This document shows, in pieces, positions 13,902 through 26,595 of a stretch of DNA of 64,000 nucleotides. A model generated the notes under the pieces. That model saw only the letters and a list, made by a program, of their open reading frames with translations, did no database searches and had not been told where the DNA came from. This DNA is from Ashinkailepas kermadecensis. Its lineage: Eukaryota; Arthropoda; Thecostraca; Neolepadidae. Both the position numbers and the translations under genes were made by a program. The stretch covers positions 248,001 through 312,000 of the forward strand of contig JAOTOM010004791.1 in assembly GCA_034440615.1 (NCBI GenBank), read 5' to 3'. The first letter of the stretch is position 1, and each line of letters opens with the position of its first letter.

Positions 13902-14762
13902 TTGTGTGGTTCACTTATGATATCAACAAATTATAATCTACGAACGGTCAGCTATCTACCGGCTCACATTAGTGCATGTAATTATCCAGTCACGAACGCC
14001 TGTCTATTGGAATTCACGCCAAGCTGGCAGTGCCTGTTCAGGCCATCTATCATGTGACGCGTCGCCCAGCGGCTCCCACTCTTCCTGCCGGCGGCACACT
14101 TCAAACGGACGTGTTTCCGGCCGGTCCGCGGTGGCAAAAACTATCTGGAACACGGCTCGGACCCGACCCGGGGCGCCAGCGACCAGCGCACGGCTCGCAT
14201 CGGCTCCTCACCAGGGTTTGAATTGGTTCGGGTAGACTCTACGGGCATGGGGCCGAGGCTGGACAAGAGTAGGGCCAAGCCAACATATTTCGTAAATGAA
14301 CGAGCAGGGGCTACTGTTGTTTGTTCCTACTGTATTTTCACTTGGAAATTATATTGTCGTCGAAATTCATAGGCGCGGCCATAGGTCGTGCCAGGCGCAA
14401 CAGATTCGGCCCATTTCGAACTCTGCTTTTGAAGCTGGCTCTAGGAGAGCCCGGCGTACGTTCGAGCCGAATTGGCTGCCGGCCGCCCGCGCAGTGCGGC
14501 CTCCATTGTATGCATAAAGGGCGGCCGGTGGTGAGCAGCCGAGCATACTCCGAACTGAACGGCCCGCCGCTATAGGCTCGCCAGACGCAAGCTTCATGCC
14601 CCCGGCACGTAGGAGACGTTTTATGAAATTGATTGGAGTGGCAATACGTGCGCTGGTTTGGAAGCCCTCGATTGGTGTTTGGTTCGAAAGGAAGTAACGC
14701 AGCTCCATTTTGTATTTTCGGAGAATGTTGGTACGGCACTGATCATTGCCACACTGATAATT
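13898..14762. other. Mixed sequence with a CpG-dense core
   Basis: Roughly 14040-14240 and 14370-14600 are CpG-dense, separated by an ordinary-composition stretch. Short frames on both strands overlap and show no domain. Confidence 0.5.
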
Positions 14763-15240
14763 CCCACTATGTTCCTCAGTGTCACCCTGGTATGGCCGAA
14801 TATCGCCATTATGTGTCTCAATGTCACCACATCATGACCGAATATCGCCACTATGTGTCTCAGTATCACAATGGTATGACCGAATATCGCCACTATGTGT
14901 CTCAGTATCACAATGGTATGACTGAATATCGCCACTATGTGTCTCAGTATCACAATGGTATGACTGAATATCGCCACTATGTGTTTCAGTGTCACCACAG
15001 TATGGCTGAATATCGCCACTATGTGTTTCAGTGTCACCACAGTATGACTGAGTATCGACACTATGTGTTTCAGTGTCACCACAGTATGGTTGAATATCAC
15101 CACTCTGTGCCTCAGTGTCACCACAGTATGGCTGAATATCGCCACTATGTGTCTCAGTGTCACCATGATATGGCTGAATACCGCCATTTGTATATCAGTG
15201 TCACTATGACATGGCTGAATATCATTGCATGGCCGAGTGT
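14763..15240. repeat. 42-bp minisatellite, about 11 copies
   Basis: Units around tatggctgaatatcgccact followed by atgtgtctcagtgtcacc. Because 42 is a multiple of three, a plus frame of 213 codons (14633-15274) reads a 14-residue His/Tyr-rich repeat, EYRHYVSQCHHSMT, and a minus frame of 253 codons is also open. Copy differences include amino-acid-changing sites, and no start context or flanking exon is apparent, so I call it non-coding. Confidence 0.93.
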
Positions 15241-15577
15241 CACAGCTGTGTGGGGGAGCATTGCCACTGACTGACGGAATGTCGCCAGTGTATGACCGAG
15301 TGTCACAGCTGTGTGGGAGAGCATCGCCACTGAATGACTGAATGTCGCCAGTGGCGTCGCCGCAGCCGCTGGTGCCACACATTAGGTCTGCGAATCACCA
15401 CTGTCGCCTGGTCACCTCCAGACGCCGTGTCGCAGATTACATGTCGCTCCTCGTCGACAGCGCGGCTAATTTCCCCACAAAGCTAGGCGCCTGGATGATT
15501 GACCCACACGGCCAGGGCCGAGGCCTCCGTCGTCCAGCTCAGCGCTCGCGCTTAACACCTCCCCTTCCTTCCACACT

Positions 15578-15580
<3 letters not shown>
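15241..15580. other. Diverged repeat edge and unique sequence
   Basis: Related diverged units (gaatgtcgccagtg, gtcacagctgtgtggg) continue to about 15355. After that comes a moderately CpG-rich stretch with no recognisable gene. Confidence 0.6.
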
Positions 15581-15648
<68 letters not shown>

Positions 15649-15777
15649 GATAGAGATAGAGATAGAGATAGAGATAGAGATAGAGATAGAGATAGAGATA
15701 GAGATAGAGATAGAGATAGAGATAGAGATAGAGATAGAGATAGAGATAGAGATAGAGATAGAGATAGAGATAGAGAT

Positions 15778-15866
<89 letters not shown>

Positions 15867-17021
15867 GATAGAGAGATAGAGAGATAGAGAGATAGAGAGA
15901 GAGATAGAGAGATAGAGAGATAGAGAGATAGAGAGATAGAGATAGAGAGATAGAGAGATAGAGAGATAGAGAGATAGAGAGATAGAGAGATAGAGAGATA
16001 AGAGATAGAGATAGAGAGATAGAGAGATAGAGAGATAGAGATAGAGAGATAGAGAGATAGAGAGATAGAGAGATAGAGAGAGAGAGATAGAGAGATAGAG
16101 AGATAGAGATATAGAGAGAGAGAGATAGAGATAGAGAGAGAGAGATAAGAGATAGAGATAGAGAGATAGAGAGATAGAGAGATAGAGAGATAGAGAGATA
16201 GAGAGATAGAGAGATAGAGAGATAGAGAGATAGAGAGATAGAGAGATAGAGAGATAGAGATAGAGAGATAGAGAGATAGAGAGATAGAGAGATAGAGATA
16301 GAGATAGAGAGATAGAGAGATAGAGAGATAGAGAGATAGAGAGATAGAGAGATAGAGAGATAGAGAGATAGAGAGATAGAGAGATAGAGAGATATAGATA
16401 GAGATATAGAGATATAGAGATAGATAGATAGAGATAGAGAGATAGAGAGATAGAGAGATAGATAGATAGAGAGATAGAGAGATATATAGAGATAGAGATA
16501 TAGAGATAGAGATAGAGATAGAGAGATAGAGAGATAGAGAGATAGATAGATAGAGATAGAGAGATAGAGATAGAGAGATAGAGAGATAGATAGATATAGA
16601 GATAGAGATAGAGATAGATATAGAGATAGAGAGATAGAGATATAGAGATAGAGATATAGAGATAGAGAGATAGAGAGATAGAGAGATAGAGATAGAGAGA
16701 TAGAGATATAGATAGATAGAGATAGAGATAAGAGATATAGATATAGATATATATAGATAGAGAGATAGAGAGATAGAGAGATAGAGAGATAGAGAGATAG
16801 AGAGATAGAGAGATAGAGAGTAGAGAGATAGAGAGATAGAGATAGAGAGATAGAGAGATAGAGAGATAGAGAGATAGAGAGATAGAGAGATAGAGAGATA
16901 GAGAGATAGAGAGATAGAGAGATAGAGAGATAGAGATAGAGAGATAGAGAGATAAGAGATAGAGAGATAGAGAGATAGAGAGAGAGAGATAGAGAGATAG
17001 AGAGATAGAGAGAGAGATAGA

Positions 17022-17087
<66 letters not shown>

Positions 17088-17126
17088 GAGAGAGGGATAG
17101 GGATAGAGAGATAGAGAGAGAGAGAT
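15581..17126. repeat. 1.5-kb GA/GAGATA/GAGAGATA microsatellite
   Basis: Ordered domains are visible: (GA)n to 15632, perfect 6-bp GAGATA units to about 15785, (GA)n to about 15854, then mostly 8-bp GAGAGATA units mixed with 6-bp and GATA forms to about 17035, ending in (GA)n. A 534-codon antisense frame of Ser/Leu/Ile/Tyr repeats is an artefact of the repeat. Confidence 0.98.
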
Positions 17127-17400
17127 GGACTGTTAAAATACACCCTGAACTATTATAACAGCAAAACTAAGAGCTTAGGTATGCATTTATCGTTGGAGTG
17201 TCATCAGTTTGCTCTTCTTGGTGCGCTGTGCTCGCTAAAATCCCTCTGGGCTCCCCACGTATATCCACACTTGTTGTCCCACACGGTCCCACATGGGTCC
17301 TCCACATTATCCACGAAATTGCCAGCCTTGTGGGTAATCCAGCAGTGGATCACGTTCCAGTTGTTTGCGGACGCAGTCTTAATTTGAAAGTTTATCTGGA

Positions 17401-17680
17401 ATGAAATCGCGTGGATTGTCTTACAATTATGTTCTTGAATCGGGACTTAAATTGGGTGCAGGTAAGTGTAAAAGAGCAGCAAATAGTAACACCGATTGCA
17501 ATTCCTGCTGTTCATAAAACAATACTTTCACCGCCTTCCATTTCAGGAGGAAACAGCATCTGGGAGATCACAATAAACGATGAGAACAGTGAAGAAGATG
17601 ACCACAGTAACCACCTCATTGCATGGAAATCAATATCAAGTGCACCTATATTTATTCGTTTGGAAAACGCTCACAAGTAA
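17401..17680 (+). CDS. Candidate two-exon coding fragment, function unknown
   Basis: What is seen: a frame opening with ATG at 17401 reads to a strong donor (CAG|GTAAGTG, intron from 17462). A pyrimidine-rich acceptor (ccgccttccatttcag) ends at 17546. The joined frame continues in exon 2 (17547-17680) to a TAA stop. The implied intron is 85 bp, and the joined coding length is 195 bases (64 residues plus stop). Exon 2 encodes an acidic, non-repetitive segment with ENSEEDD. An unspliced 89-codon frame from 17411 shares the same exon-2 frame, so splicing is not required by the sequence. In the exon-1 frame a stop lies just upstream, so any larger gene would need another exon before 17401. I recognise no family. 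It may be a chance open frame or a pseudogene piece. Confidence 0.22.
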
Positions 17681-19783
17681 TTGTAGTAAATAGGGAAACT
17701 TATCTGCATATCAGCTGTCATCTGTGCTGCGATATACGAAGGTATAAGCGATTATCATTGTTACCATGCAATCTGACTGATTGGATGGCAAAAATTATCA
17801 TTGCTATATGATAAGCAATTGATAATGTGGTGAGAGCACAACAATAATCCGCTTCCATCAATTTATCTTGTCTGACCTTGAGTGAGCCGTGCCAGGCATT
17901 CTTCGTATTGGCTATGTTAGTAAGTGCCTTTACCAGGCATCTCCGATCGAGTTGAAAGGGGATGGAATCAGCTTGCATAGCCTAGATTAACCCGAAATAG
18001 GCTATTACTGATGTGAGTTATGCGGTGTCATTTCACAGGCCACGTCACCCAAGCTCGCTCTAGGATTGTCGAGATGCGAGGGAACGATACCTACCCCTCC
18101 TCCAAACATACAATTTGTCTTACCTCAAATGTCAATTCGGGTGGAGAGGTACAGACAGTTCGGCAATGGTTATCTGTCCGATAGAGGTATGTGAAGATAT
18201 TCAGACGCCCTGATGCCATTCACTTTTAAGCCAAACATATATTATTCAATTTGCGATTTGTCGCTAGGAGATGATTCTCTAAAGACCCTGATGGCATTCT
18301 TAGCCGAACCAATGCGGTGTGCGAAACCAATTTCCAGTTCAATTTTGGCTTTGGTATTGAAGAGACTGTTGCTTGGAGCCCTCGTGTTCTGGCATGTAGC
18401 TTACGGCGATATTCGCATCGTTTCTACGAGTTAGCTCTTCACCACTTTAAGCTATTCTGCATGCCCTACATCACCTCAGCATTTATCACAGCTGGCATTG
18501 ATTTGAATGTTATTGGATTGCTTGCTTGGATTGATTGATTGAACAGGCCTATTGAGTATGGGAGATGGGTGGGGGATGAGGGGAACTCGGATGTGGTCTA
18601 AAACGATGGATGGCATCGGCGGAGTAAATCAGTTTTAACATCTTCATGAGATCGGGGCCCACACTCACGACTCAGAGAGTGTGGGAACCTGTTCCGAATG
18701 CTCACACCAGCAAATATCCAAGCCAAATGTAGTATTTAATAACACCTTCAAACCGGGGCGGCGAGAAATTCCGTGAAAAAGCGGTTAAGATGGGAATGCC
18801 AATCATCAGCATTTTAAAATGTTATATGTGATATAATTATGCGGAATGCATCAACATGAAACATTTGTTTCAAACTGTAAGACATGTAAAACAGCTCAAT
18901 TATGAGGCCCACGAAAACATATACCAGCTGACGTATCTAAAAAAATGCTTGCGACTCATGGCAACGTTTAACCGGAGCCGTCATTCCGGTCAGATCCTTA
19001 CAACCCCGTTTCGGGGTGGGGGCATTATATACCCCTCCAATTACCAAGCTAAGCGTTGCACGAAAGCAATAGTGGTATCATCGGAAAGCGCTCGACGAGT
19101 AGGGCCAGAATCCACCCGAAAAAAGTTCGTCCCCAAAAGGTTACGGTCACAAAAGGTCCCTATGATCACACGGCAATGCTCCAAGCATATATGTATCCTA
19201 CATGGGTAAATGCGTCGCCGCCTTCCCATGTTTCTTTTGCAAACTACAGCGATTCAGCTGTTCACAGTAGCAGGGGAGATGCGGACCAGATTCACACCAT
19301 CTACCACATATTAAGTAGGCCAAATAGCATTGACCAGAAAGAGTCACTTTGGAAACCACCTGTACCCTTCAAATCACACTTGTACCTAATTATTTTGACC
19401 GGATAGGTGATGCGTACTTCGCCTGTAAACACAGTTCTAGTTTGTAAGAAGAATGTTTTACCATTAGTTTGGTAATGCCTAAATTGATCATGGGTGGATA
19501 AGTTTAATAAGTTGTAATATAATTAAATGCAAGTAAGATAAGTAATATACGATAAGTAAGTTACGTAAGATAGGATAAGTTTGAAAATTATTGGTGGGGC
19601 CCAATCTATGGCGACAATGAGTGCTGCCAATTTGGTCAACGGGAGTCAACCCCATAGGGCCCCATGGCACGAGAACAATACATTAGTCGGGTCAAGGAAA
19701 ATATGGAGTTACCCAGGTCACACCAAATGTATTTGAAACTCCACTCATGATGTTAATTTTGCTAAAGCAACTCAACAAATAAA
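17681..19783. other. Unique AT-rich sequence without recognisable gene
   Basis: No protein domain or RNA gene recognised. A short imperfect palindrome (cccacactc with gagtgtggg) lies near 18658-18686. Plus frames of 73 codons at 18213 and 18317 overlap in different frames and are not supported. Confidence 0.55.
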
Positions 19784-19860
19784 TGAGATCATGTCACTCA
19801 CATGATCTCAGACTACCCTTGAAACATACAAACGTATGATACGTTCATAGGTTTCAAGGG
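19784..19860. other. Two adjacent hairpin-forming inverted repeats
   Basis: First: 11-bp perfect arms, tgagatcatgt at 19784-19794 and acatgatctca at 19800-19810, with a 5-base loop. Second: 19816-19860 has arms starting cccttgaaac and ending gtttcaaggg, about 22 bp long with a few mismatches. The pair could be a foldback relic or a small structured RNA; nothing decides between them. Confidence 0.6.
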
Positions 19861-20526
19861 GAATCTTACCATCAGTCTTTTAACTTACCTCAAGTTCAAA
19901 ACTGATTAAGGAACCACAGATACGTGAATGCAATCTGGCACCCATGCGTGCAATTACCCCACAAACAACATGCTCCTGTGGTGTTTCTTCACTGATCTGT
20001 ATTCCGCTATGACCCATTAATGACTTCGTCGAATTTGTAAGCTTTGCAGTCTATATCGGAACTCCCCATGCTGGAAACCTATAATCCTTCAAAATATCGA
20101 AAGCGTCGTGTTATGAGGATGTCCAAACTCAAGCCTGTAATGTCTGAAACTATATGATGGTCTAAACATATAGTTATTGAGAACATGTAATGTCCAAAGC
20201 CTATAATGCTAATATCCATTGTTAAATTCCTGTGGGACTTCTCAAGACAAATCGAGCTCCAAACATACAATTTCTCAAAACATATAATGCTCAAGTCAAA
20301 CAATGCTTCTTTCCCGTCCACATTCCCAAAGTATAAGGCTGGAAACATCTCATATTTCAAAACCACTAATCTTCAAAACCTATGTACGGTGTCTAGTGCT
20401 CAAAGCCCATAATGCTCAAAACCTATTACATCAGCTGATCACACAAATACAGCGTTCCTATATTGGTGAAAACAGTGGTGAAGTTGGTGGTTTGGTGAAA
20501 ACCTAACCCAACCAGTGGCGTTGCCA
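19861..20526. other. AT-rich sequence with degenerate ~20-bp similarity
   Basis: Phrases such as cctataatgctcaaaac recur loosely between 20075 and 20440, suggesting an old, decayed tandem repeat. A 95-codon minus frame across it is not recognisable. Confidence 0.45.
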
Positions 20527-23500
20527 CAACGTGACTGCTTGGGTGGTATCATAGCACCACCAGACTATGTCTGTGGTATCATAGCACCACCAGACTATGT
20601 CTGTGGTATCATAGCACCACCAGACTATGTCGGATATCATAGCACCACCAGACTATGTATGTGGTATCATAGCACCACCAGACTATGTCTGATAGCATAG
20701 CACCACCAGACTATGTCTGTGGTATCATAGCACCACCAGACTATGTATGTGGTATCATAGCACCACCAGACTATGTATGTGGCATCATAGCACCACCAGA
20801 CTGTGTATGTGGTATAATAGCACCACCACCAAACTATGTCTGTGGTATCATAGCACCACCAGACTATGTCTGGTATCATAGCACCACCAGACTATGTCTG
20901 ATATCATATTACCACCAGACTATGTCTGGCATCATAGCACCACCAGACTATGTCTGATATCACAGCACCACCAGACTATGTCTGATATCATAGCACCACC
21001 AGACTATGTCTGTGGTATCAACGCACCACCAGACTATGCCTGTGGTATCATAGCACCACCAGACAATGTCTGTGGTATCATAGCACCACCAGACTATGTA
21101 TGTGGTATCATAGCACCACCAGACTATGTATGTGGTATCATAGCACCACCAGACTATGTCTGTGGTATCATAGCACCACCAGACTATGTCTGATAGCATA
21201 GCACCACCAGACTATGTCTGTGGTATCATAGCACCACCAGACTATGTCTGATATCATAGCACCACCAGACTATGTCTGATATTATAGCACCACCAGACTA
21301 TGTCTGTGGTATCATAGCACCACCAGACTATGTCTGTAGTATCATAGCACCACCAGACTATATCTGATATCATAGTACCACCAGACTATGTCTGTGGTAT
21401 CATAGCACCACCAGACTATGTCTGTGGTATCATAGCACCACCAGACAATGTCTGTGGTATCATAGCACCACCAGACTATGTATGTGGTATCATAGCACCA
21501 CCAGACTATGTATGTGGTATCATAGCACCACCAGACTGTGTATGTGGTATAATAGCACCACCAAACTATGTATGTGGTATCATAGCAACACCAGAATGTG
21601 TATGTGGTATAATAGCACCACCAAACTATGTCTGTGGTATCATAGCACCACCAGACTATGTCTGGTATCATAGCACCACCAGACTATGTGTGATATCATA
21701 GCACCACCAGACTATGTCTGATATCATAGCACCACCAGACTATGTCTGATATCATAGCACCATCAGACTGTGTCTGATATCATAGCACCACCAGACTATG
21801 TCTGATATCATAGCACCACCAGACTATGTCTGGTATCATAGCACCACCAGACTATGTCTGGCATCATAGCACCACCAGACTATGTCTGATATCACAGCAC
21901 CACCAGACTATGTCTGATATCATAGCACCACCAGACTATGTCTGTGGTATCAACGCACCACCAGACTATGCCTGTGGTATCATAGCACCACCAGACAATG
22001 TCTGTGGTATCATAGCACCACCAGACTATGTATGTGGTATCATAGCACCACCAGACTATGTATGTGGTATCATAGCACCACCAGACTGTGTCTGTGGTAT
22101 CATAACACCACCGGACTATGTATGTGGTATCATAGCACCACCAGACTATGTCTGTGGTATCATAGCACCACCAGACTATGTCTGATATCATAGCACCACC
22201 AGACTATGTATGTGGTATCATAGCACCACCAGACTATGTCTGATAGCATAGCACCACCAGACTATGTCTGTGGTATCATAGCACCACCAGACTATGTCTG
22301 ATATCATAGCACCACCAGACTATGTCTGATATTATAGCACCACCAGACTATGTCTGTGGTATCATAGCACCACCAGACTATGTCTGTAGTATCATAGCAC
22401 CACCAGACTATATCTGATATCATAGTACCACCAGACTATGTCTGTGGTATCATAGCACCACCAGACTATGTCTGTGGTATCATAGCACCACCAGACAATG
22501 TCTGTGGTATCATAGCACCACCAGACTATGTATGTGGTATCATAGCACCACCAGACTATGTATGTGGTATCATAGCACCACCAGACTGTGTATGTGGTAT
22601 AATAGCACCACCAAACTATGTCTGTGGTATCATAGCACCACCAGACTATGTCTGGTATCATAGCACCACCAGACTATGTCTGATATCATAGCACCACCAG
22701 ACTATGTCTGATATCATAGCACCACCAGACTATGTCTGATATCATAGCACCAACTTGTTATAGCACCACCAGACTATGTCTGGTATCATAGCACCACCAG
22801 ACTATGTCTGATATCACTAGCACCACCAGACTATGTCTGATATCATAGCACCACCAGACTATGTCTGTGGTATCAAGCACCACCAGACTATGCCTGTGGT
22901 ATCATAGCACCACCAGACAATGTCTGTGGTATCATAGCACCACCAGACTATGTATGTGGTATCATAGCACCACCAGACTATGTATGTGGTATCATAGCAC
23001 CACCAGACTGTGTCTGTGGTATCATAGCACCACCAGACTATGTATGTGGTATCATAGCACCACCAGACTATGTCTGTGGTATCATAGCACCACCAGACTA
23101 TGTCTGATATCATAGCACCACCATACTATGTCTATGTGGTATCATAGCACCACCAGACTATGTCTTGATATCATAGCACCACCAGACTATGTCTGTGGTA
23201 TCATAGCACCACCAGACTATGTCTGATATCATAGCACCACCAGACTATGTCTGATATATCATAGCACCACCAGACTATGTCTGTGGTATCATAGCACCAC
23301 CAGACTATGTCTGTGGATATCATAGCACCACCAGACTATGTCTGTGGTATCATAGCACCACCAGACTATGTCTGTGGTATATAGCACCACCAGACTATGT
23401 ATGTGGTATCATAGCACCACCAGACTATGTATGTGGTATCATAGCACCACCAGACTGTGTATGTGGTATCATAGCACCACCAGACTATGTCTGTGGTATC

Positions 23501-25751
23501 ATAGCACCACCAGACTATGTCTGTGGTATCATAGCACCACCAGACTATGTCTGGTATCATAGCACCACCAGACTATGTCTGGTATCATAGCACCACCAGA
23601 CTATGTCTGATATCATAGCACCACCAGACTATGTCTGATATCATAGCACCACCAGACTATGTCTGATATCATAGCACCACCAGACTATGTCTGATATCAT
23701 AGCACCACCAGACTATGTCTGGCATCATAGCACCACCAGACTATGTCTGATATCACAGCACCACCAGACTATGTCTGATATCATAGCACCACCAGACTAT
23801 GTCTGTGGTATCAACGCACCACCAGACTATGCCTGTGGTATCATAGCACCACCAGACAATGTCTGTGATATCATAGCACCACCAGACTATGTATGTGGTA
23901 TCATAGCACCACCAGACTATGTATGTGGTATCATAGCACCACCAGACTGTGTCTGTGGTATCATAACACCACCGGACTATGTATGTGGTATCATAGCACC
24001 ACCAGACTATGTCTGTGGTATCATAGCGCCACCAGACTATATCTGATATCATAGCACCACCAGATTATGTCTGTGGTATCATAGCACCACCAGGCTATGT
24101 CTGATATCATAGCACCACTAGACTATGTCTCTGATATCATAGCACCACCAGACTATGTCTCTGATATCATAGCACCACCAGACTATGTCTGATATCATAG
24201 CACCACCAGACTTATGTCTATAGCACCACCAGACTATGTCTTGTATCGTATCATAGCACCACAACATACCACCAGACTATGTCTGTGGTATCATAGCACC
24301 ACCAGACTATGTCTGTGGTATCATAGCACCACCAGACTATGTATGTGGTATCATAGCACCAACTATGTATGTGGTATATAGCACCACCAAGACTATGTCT
24401 GTGGTATCATAGCACCACCAGACTATGTTGTGGTATCATAGCACCACCAGACTATGTCTGTGGTATCATAGCACCACCAGACTATGTCTGTATATCACCA
24501 CCAGACTATGTCTGATATCATAGCACCACCAGACTATGTCTGATATCATAGCACCACCAGACTATGTCTGTGGTATATAGCACCACCAGACTATGTCTGA
24601 TATCATAGCACCACCAGACTATGTCTGTGGTATCATAGCACCACCAGACTATGTCTGGTATCATAGCACCACCAGACTATGTCTGATATCATAGCACCAC
24701 CAGACTATGTCTATAGCTGATATCATAGCACCACCAGACTATGTCCCTGTCTCATAGCACCACCAGACTATGTGACAACTGACTATGTGGTATCATAGCA
24801 CCACCAGACTATGTCTGATATCATAGCACCACCAGACTATGTGTATATACCACCAGACTATGTCTGGTATCATAGCACCACCAGACTATGTCTGTGGTAT
24901 CATAGCACCACCAGACTATGTCTGATATCTGGTATCATAGCACCACCAGACTATGTCTGGTATCATAGCACCAACCTGACAGACTGTGTCTGTATACACC
25001 ACCAGACTATGCTGTGGTATCATAGCACCACCAGACTATGTCTGATATCATAGCACCACCATACTATATCTGATATCATAGCACCACCAAACTATGTCTG
25101 ATATCATAGCACCACCAGACTATGTCTGATATCATACCACCACCAGACTATGTCTGATATCCTGGAGGAGGCGAATCCGTCCACCTCCCCTTCCCTTCCT
25201 CCTCCCCAACCAGTGACAGGACGTGACTGCTTGGGTGGTATCATAGCACCACCAGACTATGTCTGATATCCTGGGTGAGGCGAATCCGTCCACCTCCCCT
25301 TCCCTTCCTCCTCCCCAACCGGTGACAGGACGTGACTGCTTCGGTGGTATCATAGCACCACCAGACTATGTCTGATATCCTGGGGGAGGCGAATCCGTCT
25401 ACCTCCCCTTCCCCCCCTCCTCTCCAACCGGTGACAGGACGTGACTGCTTGGGTGGTATCATAGCACCACCAGACTATGTCTGATACCATAGCACCATCA
25501 GACTATGTCTGATATCATAGCACCACCAGACTATGTCTGTGGTATCATAGCACCACAAGACTATGTCTGATATCATAGCACCACCAGACTATGTCTGATA
25601 TCATAGCACCACCAGACTATGTCTGATATCCTGGGGGAGGCGAATCCGTCCACCTCCCCTTCCCTTCCTCCTCCTCAACCGGTGACAGGACGTGACTGCT
25701 TGGGTGGTATCATAGCACCACCAGACTATGTCTGATATCCTGGGGAGGCGA
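20527..25751. repeat. 5.2-kb minisatellite of 28/30-bp units, about 180 copies
   Basis: The core is atcatagcaccaccagacta followed by tgtctg. Units end either tggt (30 bp) or at/gt (28 bp). A variant cluster (caacgcaccaccagactatg, then cctg) recurs at 21019, 21951, 22874 and 23812, giving higher-order units of about 0.93 kb. An inserted run of about four units shifts later markers (21191 to 22241, 21361 to 22411) to 1,050 bp. The left edge (20527) starts with acgtgactgcttgggtggta, the same junction found in the 109-bp units at the right end. Open frames across it (64 to 119 codons) are repeat translations. Confidence 0.97.
25156..25751. repeat. 109-bp long repeat units at the array's right end
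   Basis: Four blocks (about 25156, 25265, 25374 and 25628) contain cctgggggaggcgaatccgt, a CT-rich tract, ccaaccggtgacaggacg and tgactgcttgggtggtatca, followed by one short 28-bp unit. Three are head to tail at 109-bp spacing. The fourth follows after several plain short units, and a truncated fifth ends the array. Confidence 0.93.
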
Positions 25752-26595
25752 ATAAAATACACATTTTATTTTATCTGCAAAAAAGACATGTTTAAGCGGT
25801 CAAAACGCAAGTTTACGTATTCACATACTTCACCGATGTTAACAGGCAAGTCTTATAACCTGATGTACCAAAATATGAAGGTTAACACAATATGAATGAA
25901 AGATGTATCGTACACTGGATCCGCCCCCTAACAATCGTCATTCGTTCCACTGTTCGCTTATATGTGAACATGCAGATGAAAGGTTCTCCCACCGCCTACT
26001 GCGGCGCGTCCTGCCGGCTTCTGCCACGCGCTCGTCTGTGACGACCCCATTCTTAAGAGACCACAGCACGGATCGAAGAATCGGTATCGCACGCGAATTG
26101 ATTGGGAGCGGACAGATGGGAATGTTGCTCGGTGCACCGGAACAATGGTGGCCGCCGCCCTGCCGTCGGCCCGTCTGTCACGGCGTGCTGTGTTTGCCGC
26201 AGCCCGGTGCATTCACCGCGCCTTTCCGCCGAATTAGAGCGACAGCGTCCAGCGCGCCTTTGCCGTCGGCGCAAATTTGAGCCGTGCGTGAGACACGAGC
26301 TCGAGAAGCTCTCACGCATAATTCGGTGTCGGTGGACTTTGCGTGATGGTTCATCAAATGGCCTCGCCTGTAATGTCGGCCAACTGCAGGCGGCCGAATT
26401 AAGGACGGTCGGCGGGCTAGCCGACACCCCCAGCGACGCGCCGGTCACATCCGCCGCCGCCGCCAGTCGGCGCACAAACAGCCAGACACCATTACAGCCT
26501 CCCCTGGGCTGTTTTGCCGCCGTGTTTGGCGTTTTTCCGCCGCGGTGCCGGCTCACAGGTCAACAACCTGGCCGACGGCCGCACTGACGCCGCAC
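25752..26595. other. AT-rich then CpG-dense segment
   Basis: 25752-25930 is AT-rich. About 25980-26580 is CpG-dense with overlapping frames on both strands (125 codons plus, 167 codons minus) and no recognisable domain. Its right side borders the candidate exon at 26596-26799. Confidence 0.5.

Noticed and set aside
20527..25751. CRISPR array
   Set aside because: Repeats are head to tail without unique spacers, and the context is eukaryotic.
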